From Amylostereum areolatum (taxonomy: Eukaryota > Basidiomycota > Agaricomycetes > Russulales > Stereaceae): a stretch of 64,000 bases of DNA. Numbering within the stretch: the first letter of the stretch is position 1; the number at the start of each line of letters is the position of its first letter. A program made the translations under genes and the position numbers. Location: the NCBI GenBank assembly GCA_012932865.1, contig SAXG01000002.1:2356001-2420000 (forward strand), in the 5' to 3' direction. The notes under the pieces were generated by a model. That model had not been told where the DNA came from and did not search any database. It worked only from the letters and a program-made list of their open reading frames with translations. This document shows positions 20,629 through 34,291 of the stretch, piece by piece.

Positions 20629-22666
20629 ATGGGCCAGAGACATCAGATTTTCCTCATTGCTCGTGTTCGCCCCCACGGCGATGTGAACACCCAGCCTAGG
20701 TATCGATGTGTGGCCGTCCTTCATCAACAGTGGTGCTATGGCCGCCTTCCTCTCAAAGGTGCTCGCCGTTTCATGACGCTGGTCTCTCAAGAGGATAACG
20801 CGAAGATCGTCTCCTCGGAGCTCGACGCGATCCAAGGCAAATACGGCAGCTGTGGTGAAGAAGAGCCAAAGATCCCCCATACCCCATGCCCCTACCTCAG
20901 CTATCTCCTAGCCACCAGTTGGTGCGTCGACCTTGACACTGCAATCGAGGCACCTTATGCCACAGGCCAAATATTCCAAAACGATATGCTCCCGGCGTGT
21001 CTAGCTCCCGGGGCTGTATGTGAGTAGCGAGCCTTCCCCATACATCCCTATATTTTACTCATGATGTACATCTATGTCAGGGAATGACGACGGTATAACC
21101 ATCGATGTCACCGATCCCTCTATACCGGCATATTGTTTCAACACGATCCAAGAGGCGCCCATCTCTGCTAAGCAATATGTCCGTCAATATTACAGAGGGC
21201 CGAAACCGCATGAAGAGATTGACCCGGTACAGGCGGACGTCTTGCAGTCCATCGCCGCCCTCGAAGGGGAGCCCATGGTCATGTACGAAATGTTGGCAGA
21301 GGCGTGGCCTGGCGAGTATAAGACTCCCAAGGCCAAACGTACCAGAAGAGGCACCAAAGGAAGGAAGGCCACAAGAGGGGGTCAGGCGAAAGGAGGAGAA
21401 GAGGGAAAAGCCGGAGGACAGGCGAAGAAAGACACTTCCTCTCATTCCTTCGTTCGCGGACATGGCCCTAGCCAGGGCCGTCCCTTTCGCCTTAGAGTGC
21501 GGTGATACAGCGGCCATCGAGGAGATGCTTTGGAGATCGGACAAAGCTTTTGCAGTCAAAAGCATCCTTCGAACGAGTGCAATGTCGGACACTGCGCTTC
21601 GTCTTCTCATCAGTCTTGTCGCTGCTGAACAGGAGACAGGCGCATTAGACATCTCTGGATTCTCGCTGTCGCACGAGCAATTCATCCAGATTACTCCTAC
21701 GCTGTCGCCCAATCTTCAATCCCTCGACCTCTCGAACAATTCTTCCCTCACTATCGACGCCGTGTGGCGTGTCCTCACCGCCGCCCCGAATCTGCAAAAG
21801 TTATCACTCCTCGGGTGCACGGCGATCACAAATGACGATATATACCGCCTGGTCGACTCGTGCCCAACCCTCCTCTACCACATGGAGGCCTTCCTCCATA
21901 CCGCTTTCCTCCAGCCACTTATGGATAGTAGGGACGAATGCCCCTACATCCCCCGCTTTACTTTCATTGGCATGGAGGACCCGGATGTCTCGATGCGATA
22001 CCCCCGAGCGGTCGCGTCTTCCATACTTCACGCCCGCCCGAGTCGTCCACGGCTCTCATGTCCTCCTCCGATCCTTACTCTACATGGCGATGTTTCAGCT
22101 GGTCGCGGAATAGGCTGATGAGTCACGGATTTGGTTTCCGCCACCGCCCTTTTTCCGCGGTCCCCTCTCAGGGAAGGACATCGTGGATAACGCACGGTGC
22201 GCCACTTAGCCGCAGTATTCCACGAAGCGTGTGGCTGGATGTTCTGTTTGAAGCGTGGGCTCGCGGTCATAAAATCGCAAAGAAATGGATTCTCATTCGT
22301 TCAGCTGGCTTGATTCACTCATTCATGCGGATGTCCCTTCATCAAGGACGCTGAGGAGAATGCCGCTCTCAGTCGCATGACGTGGAAAGCGAGTTATAGG
22401 ATTTACCCAACTATACCCCACATCTGTTCCGGAGATCCACGACCTCAAGTCGTTCCTGGGGTGCATGGCGGCTGAGGGCCGGTCCACTACCTGCTGATGA
22501 GGACGTTGTGGTCCTGAAGGATCTAATACAAAAATTACGGAAAGAAGATGAAGAACGTCCTTGGATGAACTTGTCGACAACCCTCTTCGAAAAAAAGGAC
22601 CTGATTGCGTGGCTTAATGTGGTGGATGAATACGAGACTATGATGACGAGGCACTACGCAGATTAA
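20629..22666 (+). pseudogene. MGQRHQ-family hypothetical protein, decayed copy
   Basis: Exon 1 (20629-21019) starts MGQRHQIFLIARVRPHG and reads to LAPGAV; a gtgagt donor and tcag acceptor at 21080 join it to NDDGITIDVTDP. The frame breaks near 21312-21430, resumes with LIPSFADMALARAVPF and LQSLDLSNNSSLTIDAVW (a leucine-rich-repeat-like stretch), breaks again near 22010, and ends in pieces (EIHDLKSFLGCMAAEG, then two stops, ..., VVDEYET, TAA at 22664-22666). The minus-strand copy at 28742-30575 has the same order with its main exon intact. The family is known to me only as unnamed Agaricomycete proteins; no function. Confidence 0.8.
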
Positions 22667-22910
22667 CTGACTTGTGTTATCATCTTGAGTGTTCACATAG
22701 CCCTCGCCATTAGTCTTACATTTTCGGGACGTATTGAGTAGCTGAATAGACTAGACGCGCTATTAGGGCGAAACGAAAGAGGCACACTTGGCTTTACAGT
22801 CGCGAAAGTACATAGAATACACAGGCATCGCCAAATACACTCCCTAGAATCGTAAGATAAGACAGGCAACATCGTCGTGGCATAGAACGTTTGGGAAAGA
22901 CATAGCGATC

Positions 22911-24908
22911 TTATAACTGCTCTGTAAAGCGACTTTCTCCAGACAAATGCTGGGGCGAGCTGGCAGCGGGCTCGGTTTCAGGTTCTTGCGGACTCTCGAC
23001 GTCGGCCGGTCCCGCTCCATCTTCGTCGACCATACGTGGACCACGGCCCTCAGGGGCCTTCTCTTGTTGACGCTGGCTCGGTCGTCTGCCCAGCCCTGCG
23101 CCCTCGGCGTCAGGACCTGTCTTCTTCTCGTTCTACATATGCGTTCAGCTTGAAGTCCACATCGTGATAAGAAAAGCGCTTACCACATAACCGTTTTCCC
23201 CGACACTGATGCCAGAATCACGGTGAGGGTGAGAGTAAGAAGGTGGCTCAGTATCTTCACCAACTTCTCTAGCTTCCTGATAGAGCCCTTCCTCATCTTC
23301 TTCTTCTTCAACGCTGCTTCCTTCGTCGTCCTCGTCTTCCTCCTCGCTCACGTATCCAGCCGCACGGACTGCCGCGTCCACGGGGCCACCACGTTCGAGA
23401 TGCTCGCTTGCGACAAGGTAGCGGGCGCAGAGCATGCGGATATCGTTCCACCACTCCATCATATCTTCGTGGCTGCGAGCACGGAAGCTCCAAGCGTGCT
23501 GCCCATTCCCCATGCTCATGCCTCGACGGAATGATCCCGTCTTTATGGTGCCAGCGCCGTCTTTGCGCCCTTCGACATGAAACTTGTGAGACTTTGCGTT
23601 CGGAGCAGCAGCGGGGCCAAGTGTACACAATGGAAGGAAGAGGCTGAAAAGTGGGGTGGTGGCCAGGGCGGGGTCACTTGAGGAGTATTCGTGCAAGAAG
23701 CCGGCGGGGGTGAGGACAAAATAGGATTCCCTGTACGTGCGCGTGAAACGTTTCTTGCGTTCGAGATATCCGGTGTGGACAGGCAGGATAGCCGGATCCT
23801 CCTTGGAGGGGTACATGATGGTCTCAGGATTTCTGAGCGGGGTTTCGGGGTCGAGGAGATGGTCGGAGCGTGCACTGAACGCGATCCACTCGTGGTCAGG
23901 CTGGAGTGAGGCCATGTGAGTTCCGAGCGCGCGCCAGGTATCCTGGACAGATGTCGACATGCGGGACTGCCATTCGTCGAAGGTCTGCCAAGCCGACTGA
24001 ATTGCACGAACTATGCCCTCCTCAAAATGGGCTGAGTTCTGTTGCATAATAATAATGGACTTTTGCAACGCATTTTCTTCGTGGACTTGTTTCTGGAGCT
24101 GGCGTGCGACAAGCATGTTGCCAACATAGCTATCGAATGACATGAGCTTAAACCAAGGTCCTTAGATCACATGAAAACGTACGGGTCAGTCTTGGACGTC
24201 ACGTTCATAGGGGTGTTCTTGAAAACGGATATGCCAGTCGCGAGTTCGCTGATCAACTTGGTGGAAAGTTCGCGTTCCTTCGCGACGCTGGTGGCCAGCT
24301 TTCCGGTATCATTTTGAACGTTCTAACAAGGATATAAGTGGTGTGAATGGGCAGCCAGGTAGGCGTGAGCCCACCTTGATATGGGCTTTGATCTCGATAC
24401 GCAACTTCTGGAGGTGCTGAACAATTGAACTGTCAATAGTACGACCAAGGTTCGCGTGCTGGTCGGCGATAATGCGTGTCTTATCCCGGATGCCGTAGTA
24501 GATATCCTGCAGTCTGGTTAGCTTCGGATTTCAAGATACAAGAAATGGATGCGCACCTGCAGACCGCCCTCTCCAAGAAATTGATTGCCGGAGCGGAAGG
24601 GGACTTGGATGACGGCACCAAGTTTGGTCATTTCCTTGGCCGTGTTATTCTCGATGTCTGCAACACCCTGTGCCAAAAATCAGGAGGGTTGAAAATAAGA
24701 ATAAGAGACAACGTGCTTCAAAGTACCCAATAAGCTGCTTGACTATGATCTTCCAGGCGACGAAGCGTTCGATGAGGACATCGGAGGGGCGGAGGTCTTG
24801 AGGAGCGATGTTACGCTTGATGAGAGACTGGGAGCGAGAGGCGGTTGAGCCGCGCCTGCTGGCTTTAGATATGGAGGTTGCCCTCGAGATAGACACAGTG
24901 TCGTTCAT
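22911..24908 (-). CDS. SLM1: SLM1/SLM2-like PH-domain protein (TORC2/eisosome)
   Basis: Slm proteins bind PI(4,5)P2 at the plasma membrane and connect eisosomes to TORC2. The 580-aa model has six exons: 24717-24908, 24557-24667, 24375-24506, 24183-24322, 23184-24129 and 22911-23132 (sum 1743 nt). The first half is the helical F-BAR-like region (DIENNTAKEMTKLG, DIYYGIRDKTRIIADQHA, KNTPMNVTSKTDPY, NALQKSIIIMQQNSAHFEEG). The PH domain follows (HTGYLERKKRFTRTYRES to FRARSHEDMMEWWNDIRML), then an acidic tail (SEEEDEDDEGSSVEEEEDEE). The first intron begins with GC instead of GT (gcacgt). Divergent from SEC13 with 263 bp between starts. Confidence 0.92.
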
Positions 24909-25171
24909 GATGGTGGGGGGAAGGAAGAGGTGGTGAACGTCGGGCGGGAGCGCATCCAGCCTTTTGAACAGCGGACCCTCGACGCGTTGCCGGAATGACG
25001 TCAACTGCAACTTGCTCCCGAGCTAAAGATGTCACGCACTACGTGACCATCACAATCACGAAAAGCGGACATGGGAGGTCACGGACACGTCTCCCCGTCG
25101 CGGTCGACGACTCAGACGCGCATCGTACTTTACAGACCTTTACTTCCGAGGTGTCGATCCCGTTCTACACA

Positions 25172-26539
25172 ATGGTTTGTTCGCGTCAATGTTTTTGGGA
25201 CTCTCTCTAACAAATGCGTTGCAACAGGCTCCAACAGACCCAATACCCATCGAAACGGCTCACGAAGACATGATTGTATGTGAACCAGCTGTCTCAACAT
25301 CGTACAGGCTGATTCTTATTCGCTGAATTTCATAGCACGATGCCCAGCTCGACTACTATGGGAAACGTCTTGCAACGTGCTCTTCAGACAGGACCGTTAG
25401 AGTGTTCGATGTCGTCGATGCTGAGCCCCGCGGCGCGGGTCAGATTCTCAAAGGGTGCGCTTTCCTTGGCTAGCCACCCCGACCCTGCGGCCGTTCAAAT
25501 AGCAGGATCTTGACTATGTACTTTCAGACATACCGGGCCGGTCTGGCAGGTCGCTTGGGCACATCCTAAGTACGGTCACATCCTGGCGTCTTGTTCTTAC
25601 GACGGCAAGGTCATCATTTGGAAGGAGCAGCAACCGTCTGGCTGGCAAAAGATCAAGGAGCACTCTCTACACGCTGCTTCTGGTGAGTTCCTATCCATGC
25701 GTCTTCGGCCCAAGTCTACTCACGACTACCCTAAGTGAATTCTGTATCATGGGCTCCTCACGAGCTCGGTGCAATCCTCGCCTGTGCATCCTCAGATGGA
25801 AAGATCTCGGTTCTGACCTTCAAAAGTATGTAACACCATGCGTTTATTTTATCCCACCCCCGGGCACTTGTGACTCAAAAACACTGAACACGACCTCTAG
25901 ACGACGGCCAATGGGGCGCCGACATCTTCGAAGCACACGCCATCGGCTGCAACGCTGTCTCATGGGCTCCCGCTACCCGCCCTGGGGCCCTCATCGCTCC
26001 ACCTCCCGCTGTCGCACCTAATCAACCCGCCCCTGGACGCACCGCTCCTGTTAAGCGGTTTGCAAGCGCGGGCTGTGACAATGTTGTTAAGATCTGGAGC
26101 TTCAACGAGGAGACCCAAACATGGGCGGAAGAGGAGATCCTTGACGGCCATACAGATTGGGTACGCGACGTTGCTTGGGCTCCCAATATCGGGCTGCCTC
26201 GCAGCTACATTGCGACTGCGTCACAAGTGTGTAACCACATATTTCCTCCAGTGGGATTGCCGAACTGATCGTTTTCTTATTCATCAGGATAAGACTGTTC
26301 TGATCTGGACGAAAGACACACCAAACGCACCCTGGGTTCAGACCGCCCTCGATCCTACTGGCATATCGCCAACCGGCGCGCCACCACCCGCCGCCGGCAA
26401 GTTCGCTGACGTCGTTTGGCGTGTGTCTTGGAGTTTGGCGGGTAACGTCCTCGCTGTGAGCTGTGGCGACGGTAAGGTCACACTTTGGAAGGAAAACCTC
26501 AAGGGCGGGTGGGCATGCGTGAGCGACGTGACGAGCTGA
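25172..26539 (+). CDS. SEC13: Sec13, COPII coat and nuclear-pore WD40 protein
   Basis: Sec13 pairs with Sec31 in the COPII cage and with Nup84-complex members at the pore. Seven exons sum to 993 nt (330 aa): 25172-25174, 25228-25275, 25336-25454, 25528-25682, 25736-25825, 25901-26226 and 26288-26539. The first coding exon is the ATG alone. The protein starts [18 protein letters not shown] and shows the six blades: [103 protein letters not shown]. Length is normal for the family and no residue is missing. Confidence 0.97.
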
Positions 26540-27351
26540 AGGGCTGAGGTTTTACACTGGGTGACCGTCGGGAACGGTAGACTGTAACTATTGTGATAAT
26601 CTTTCTTTTGGACCGCCTCGCTGTTTTCAGAGTGTTCAACGCGCCCTTACCCGCAAGGCCATCACCAAGTGCCAGGTGGGTTGCAAGGTCTGTGTCATCA
26701 ACCGGTTCGTTCGCTGGTAGAACTCAGTTGAAGTGTATTCACTTGGTGGATCTCCGGGGTGAGCGAACGTTTGTAGGACTGTCAGAACATGATCAAGGCG
26801 TGAAGATTGACGCCACCGGACTATTGTATGGTTCGTGTGATTTTCTTGCGGTATAGAATAGCTCAGCTAATGGTGTGATCGTCCAACAACAGCTTTGATA
26901 CAGGACAACATATAAGCGTAACTGACAGAAACCCGTTGCGTCTTACAAACCTTCGCTTGCTTGTCAGCTCCACGTATAGGATGCGTGTTATAGCCCTGCT
27001 CTCAGTACCAGGCGCCTGTGGCTTATTCATAAAGCGGAAATTCTGACGGGTATAGCAACTGCATTGCACACGAGTTGTGTTGGTCAGTACTACTTAGTTC
27101 ATTCGTGGTCCGCCTTCGCTCAGTGGCCTTTGCAGGTAGCATCTGACGTGTTCTCAATTACGTTGTACATCCTCTGCTACATCTCGCCCCACGACAAGCT
27201 CGGGCAATATGGCATTGCACAGTTCCTCACCCTTCCACGGACTCATATAAATTGGGGAAGCGAGGAGCGAGAATACTGCAGCCCAACGCCTTCCAAACCA
27301 TCCCACCTAACCTCCTCACTTTCTCATCTCTCAACTTTCTTCAAACTCAAG
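26540..27351 (+). promoter_or_regulatory. Intergenic region with TATA box for the NmrA-like gene
   Basis: An ATATAAAT box at 27245-27252 sits about 100 bp before the ATG at 27352; a pyrimidine-rich tract (27300-27345) lies between. The rest (26540-27240) holds no gene that I can support. Confidence 0.6.
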
Positions 27352-28404
27352 ATGTCCGGATACACGACTTTTGCTATTGCCGGTTTGGGCCACATCGGCC
27401 CCTACATCGCTGCCGAATTCCTCAAGGCGAAGGCCAATGGGACCGTCAAGGAGGTTATCATTCTCACCCACGCTGTACGTGCTCCACTCTTATAGTCGTA
27501 TTCGCTCGGCCTAATACAAATGGTCGGATAGGACTCTTCCAACCCTGAAGTCGAGAAGTTCGCCACTCAGGGTGCCAAGGTCATATCCGTCGATTACAAT
27601 GATCAAGCATCCCTCACCAAGGCCCTCGCCGGCGTTGACGTTCTGGTCTCGACGATCGCCGGGCCCGCTCTACCTATCCAAGTTCCCCTCGCCGAGGCCG
27701 CAAAAGCCGCAGGCGTGCAGCTTTTCGTTCCTTCCGAGTTCGGGAACCCTACCGAGGGTATCAAGGAGGGTATATTCACGCACAAGTCGAACATGCACGC
27801 CAAGCTTCGCGAGATCGGCATCCCGTACACGCTTGTATTCAACGGCCCATTCTCGGACTACGTTTTCATCGAGTACGCGTTATCTGTTTGCCCGTTTGAA
27901 CCAGGAACTTGCAAGAGCTGACGACAATTTGTTAGGCCCGTCGGCCTCGACGTCAAGAGCGGCGAAAGTCAGGATCGGCGGCGATGGGAATGTGCCCATC
28001 TCCTTCACTGCCCGCCCTGACATCGCGCGCTACCTCGTGTACGCCCTCACCAAGTTTTCTCCCGGAGACCTCAAGAACAAAGTTCTCCGCATCGAGGGCG
28101 ACCGCAAGGTACACCCAACTCCCTCGACGTCCACCTATAATAGCCCGCCGTGCTGACTACGAGTTTGGCTTTGTAGACGTTCAACGAGTTATTCAAGCAG
28201 TATGAGGCGAAGACGGGAAAGAAATTGAACGTCGAGTACACCCCCGTCTCCGAGCTCGAGGCCGCGGTTAAGGCGAACATGTTTGACATGAACGCTGTGC
28301 TGCACCTTGGATGGGCTCAAGGCGGAGGCAATGTCGGTTCGTCGACGGATAACGCTAAGTACCCCGGGTGGAACCCCAAGCCAGTGGTCGAGTGTCTCCT
28401 CTAA
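27352..28404 (+). CDS. NmrA-like/isoflavone-reductase-like protein, copy A (frame broken)
   Basis: NmrA/isoflavone-reductase-like proteins are atypical short-chain dehydrogenases that bind NAD(P). Exons 27352-27474, 27532-27872, 27936-28108 and 28177-28404 match the intron positions of copy B (45431-46505). The protein starts MSGYTTFAIAGLGHIGPYI (Rossmann GxGxxG variant) and has LVSTIAGPALPIQVPLAEAA, LFVPSEFGNPTEG and YEAKTGKKL. The exons sum to 865 nt, one base over a multiple of three: after GLDVKSG the frame must shift before KVRIGGDGNVPISF, at about 27955-27965 (GGCG where copy B has GGCGGG). Either a pseudogene, truncated at about 170-180 residues, or a sequence error. Confidence 0.8.
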
Positions 28405-28741
28405 TTCTGAGTACGGAAGAGGAGTCAAGGGATTGCGTGTTGGTAGAAATGCAGACTGTTTGGCGGCTGCCAGTGTAATAGTAATTCGCCTTCGTGGCAC
28501 AATCTGATAGCATCTAGGAAACAGAGGATACGGATGTGAACATCGTGATGAATGTCGTCGTCGGTATGCGAGAACTTATACCCAAAGGGTGAGTATGTTA
28601 TTCCTGGTTCTGAGGAGACTGGATATATCAGACCTCCAGGTTTCAAAAGCCTCTAAGTAAAGACCCTGGAAACAACGGCCTGTGTTTTGTGTAAACTGCC
28701 CAGACGTTTGATCGTATATTTGCATGTGTGCGTTTTTATCA
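28405..28741. other. Convergent intergenic stretch
   Basis: The 3' ends of the NmrA-like gene (plus) and the MGQRHQ-family gene (minus) face each other here. No further gene seen. Confidence 0.5.
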
Positions 28742-30575
28742 TTACTTTCTACGGTGTTCGTCGACGGCATCAAACCACGGTATTATATCTTTCTCCTCAA
28801 ACGGTCCAAGTGGCGTCCCCATGAAGGACGGATCTTCCGATGTCCCTTGCAACTTCTGCATGATTTCCTCGAGAACCACGACATCCTCGTCGCGGGGAAG
28901 AGGGCGGTTCTCACTCGCCATGCACCTGAGGAATGAGGCCAAATCGTGAACCTCCGGCACAGGCATGGACGGATGGACCTCATCTCCTTCAACCTCGGCC
29001 TCTTCCGTATCGGTTGAGTGGTCCATATCCTCTTCGATAGCATGAGAAGTCTTAGGTCCATCCGTTGAAGCGGGACGCCACCGAACCAATCCAAAGCCAT
29101 TCTTGGAACCGCGCGGCATCCAGTCTGCTTGATAGGAGCGCTGGAAACAGAAAGCCCACCCAACGTGCTCCGTGGAGTACTGAGGGATATTTGCCACAGT
29201 GCGTTCGCGCCATGACTGATCCTCATCAAAACAGATGCCCGAGAACGCGACCTGGGGAACGTGTCCTGACGACACTGGATACGACATCATCTCCATCGGG
29301 TCGTTCTTGTTGGGGAGCATGGGACGAAGGAGGATGGTGAGTGCGCGCACGATACGTGTAGGCGTGAAATAAGGAAGAGCGGCTGTTCGAAGGGATTCAT
29401 CCAAGCCGAAGAAGGTAAAAGCCGGCTCGTAGGGACAGTAATCCATATCGTCTACTAGGGGTTGGAGGAAAGCGGGGTGAATGAGGGCCTCCATGTGATA
29501 GAGTAGGGCAGGAGACGATTCGACGAGGTGGTATATTTCGTCGCTCGTAATAGGGCATCCAAGGAGCCATAGCTTTTGGAGCTTTGGCGCGGCAGTAAGG
29601 ATACACCGCACGGCGTCGATTGTGAGGGAGGGGTTGTTGGAGAGATCGAGGGATTGGAGATCGTGCGACAACGCAGGAGTAAGCTGCATGACTTGCTCCG
29701 GGGACAAAGAGAATCCAGAGATATCCACCACGTTCGTTTCCTGGTCCACAAGGATGACCTTCTTGAGGAGACGGATCGCAGCATCCGACATAGCGTTCGA
29801 CCGAAGGATAGTTTTGATCGCCAAAGCTTTGTCTGGTATCCAAAGTATCTCCTGCTCCTCTACCTCTGCTGTATCACCACTTTCCAGGGAGAATGGGATA
29901 GCTTTTTCCAAGGCCATATCTGCGAAGGAAGGAATTTCGAGATGGTCGATTGCTGCCGCCTGCTCATGGCCGTCCGCGAGTTCCTCTGCTTCTCTGGTAG
30001 CTTTGAAGGAACGGTACTCACGGGGCCATGCCTCTGCCAATATCGCATATGTGATCATGGATACATCGGAAAGTGAGTCGATCGCGTGGGTAACATAGAT
30101 ATCCTCGACTCGGTTCTGAGGATCGTCTTTGGGGTAGTATTGACGAACGTAGTGCTCTGCCGACAGGGGCTGTTCGCCAATCATGTTGAAACAGTATGTA
30201 GGCTTGGAGGGGTAGGTCACATCGATGATCGTTATTCCATCGTTGTTGTCTATCGCGAATAAGTGAATGAGAAGTCACAGGAGAGCGTGCAAGCTCACCG
30301 CCGTCGCCGCTCTCCATTGATGCAGGCAGGGCAGCGCCCATGTAGGTACGGCCGGAGTAGTAAACTTCTTCGGCGTCGAGATCGACGCACCAGCTAGTGA
30401 CCAGGAGATAGGTGAGGTAGGGGCATGGGATGTCTGGTATACATGGATCTTTATCGCCACAGCTGCCATATTTGCCCTGGATCGCGCTGAGTTCTGCGGC
30501 AGCAATTTTTGCATTATCTTTTTGGGAGACCAGTGAGATGAAAACCGGCGAGCAGATTTGAGGGGGAGAGTGCCA
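28742..30575 (-). CDS. MGQRHQ-family hypothetical protein, copy 2
   Basis: The main exon runs from about 30249 down to 28742 and is open throughout (over 490 codons). It reads DNNDGITIIDVTYP, PTYCFNMIGEQPLSAEHYVR, EIPSFADMALEKAIPF, then LQSLDLSNNPSLTIDAV and LLGCPITSDEIYHLVE (leucine-rich-repeat-like), YPVSSGHVPQVAFSGICFDE and an acidic tail. An upstream exon (30299-30575) is joined by a 49-nt intron (30250-30298) and reads VSQKDNAKIAAAELSAIQGK and CPYLTYLLVTSWCVDLDAEE. That exon has a one-base frame break near 30545, and no ATG in frame was found before it, so the true start is uncertain. Inverted relative to the decayed copy at 20629-22666. Function unknown. Confidence 0.6.
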
Positions 30576-30830
30576 TTCAGCACTCTCTATTGAATGATTG
30601 GATTACGGCGCGACGTCTTTCTGCAAACGCCATCTAATTAGTTGAGTATTCTGTGCTTTTCGGTACTCGGGTCCGTGGGCGTAAACACGCGAGCAAAGTA
30701 GAGGAAGATTTGGTGTTAGTGTAGCTTCTGGCACATGTGGATACGACGGGGATGGGGAGAGGAGCAATGTGTACAGGGGGGGAGAATGGAATAGTATTGT
30801 GCCCATTTTTATGTGGGTCGACAGACGCGC

Positions 30831-30840
30831 TATTTTATAC
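30831..30840 (-). promoter_or_regulatory. TATA box upstream of copy 2
   Basis: The minus strand reads GTATAAAATA about 250 bp before the first recognisable exon of the MGQRHQ-family copy 2. It lies in sequence that has no counterpart in the plus-strand copy, so this gene may use a newly acquired promoter. Inferred from sequence alone. Confidence 0.45.
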
Positions 30841-31019
30841 GGCCCTGGTAGTCGACTCGGGAAGGGTAGGGTGGTCACGGAGCACGGTCAACGTGTCCGT
30901 AGTCGAGTCACAATCGTACGAATCGGCTATAATTTCGGTTGGCCGTGTAAGTATGTAACTTAGAGTCCGGCCTGCACTCCACATAACCTTTCTCGAGTCC
31001 AAACAGTGGCCTCCACATC

Positions 31020-31107
31020 CCACTGAGAGGAAGTGGCCATAGCACAACTGCTGATGATGAACGGCCACACATAGATACCTAGGCTGGGTGTTCGCATCGG
31101 CGAGCAT
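31020..31107 (-). pseudogene. Detached N-terminal piece of the MGQRHQ family
   Basis: Minus-strand reading ADANTQPRYLCVAVHHQQ, LCYGHFLS matches VNTQPRYRCVAVLHQQWCYG of the copy at 20629. It lies about 450 bp upstream of the rest of copy 2 and is not connected to it by a convincing splice. The extreme N-terminus (MGQRHQ...) is lost. Confidence 0.65.
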
Positions 31108-31209
31108 CTACATAGGAGAGGAAGGATTGTCATTATATACGAATGTAAGTATGGGTAATGTGGTCGTCGCGGGTATGCGAGAGCTCTAATACTCTACAGA
31201 TGTCAGAGT

Positions 31210-34121
<2,912 letters not shown>

Positions 34122-34291
34122 GGACGTCCCGCTCGGACAGCTCAGCGAGTTTGCAACGCAAAGTCCGTCCAAAATTCTGCCGCCGGCCGCGTTTCTCATC
34201 ACGTGTTCCCTAAAGACGCGTCGCCGGCGACGCGGCATGTCCCTCGGGCCTCCTCTCACCCTCTCAGGTCTGCCCGACGCTCAGCGCTCAG
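34122..34291. promoter_or_regulatory. Divergent promoter shared by MEF1 and OMA1
   Basis: About 170 bp separate the two start codons. Both products act in mitochondria, so co-regulation is plausible. No TATA box was seen. Confidence 0.5.

Noticed and set aside
23223..23919. Plus-strand frames opposite SLM1
   Set aside because: Antisense shadows of the PH-domain exon.
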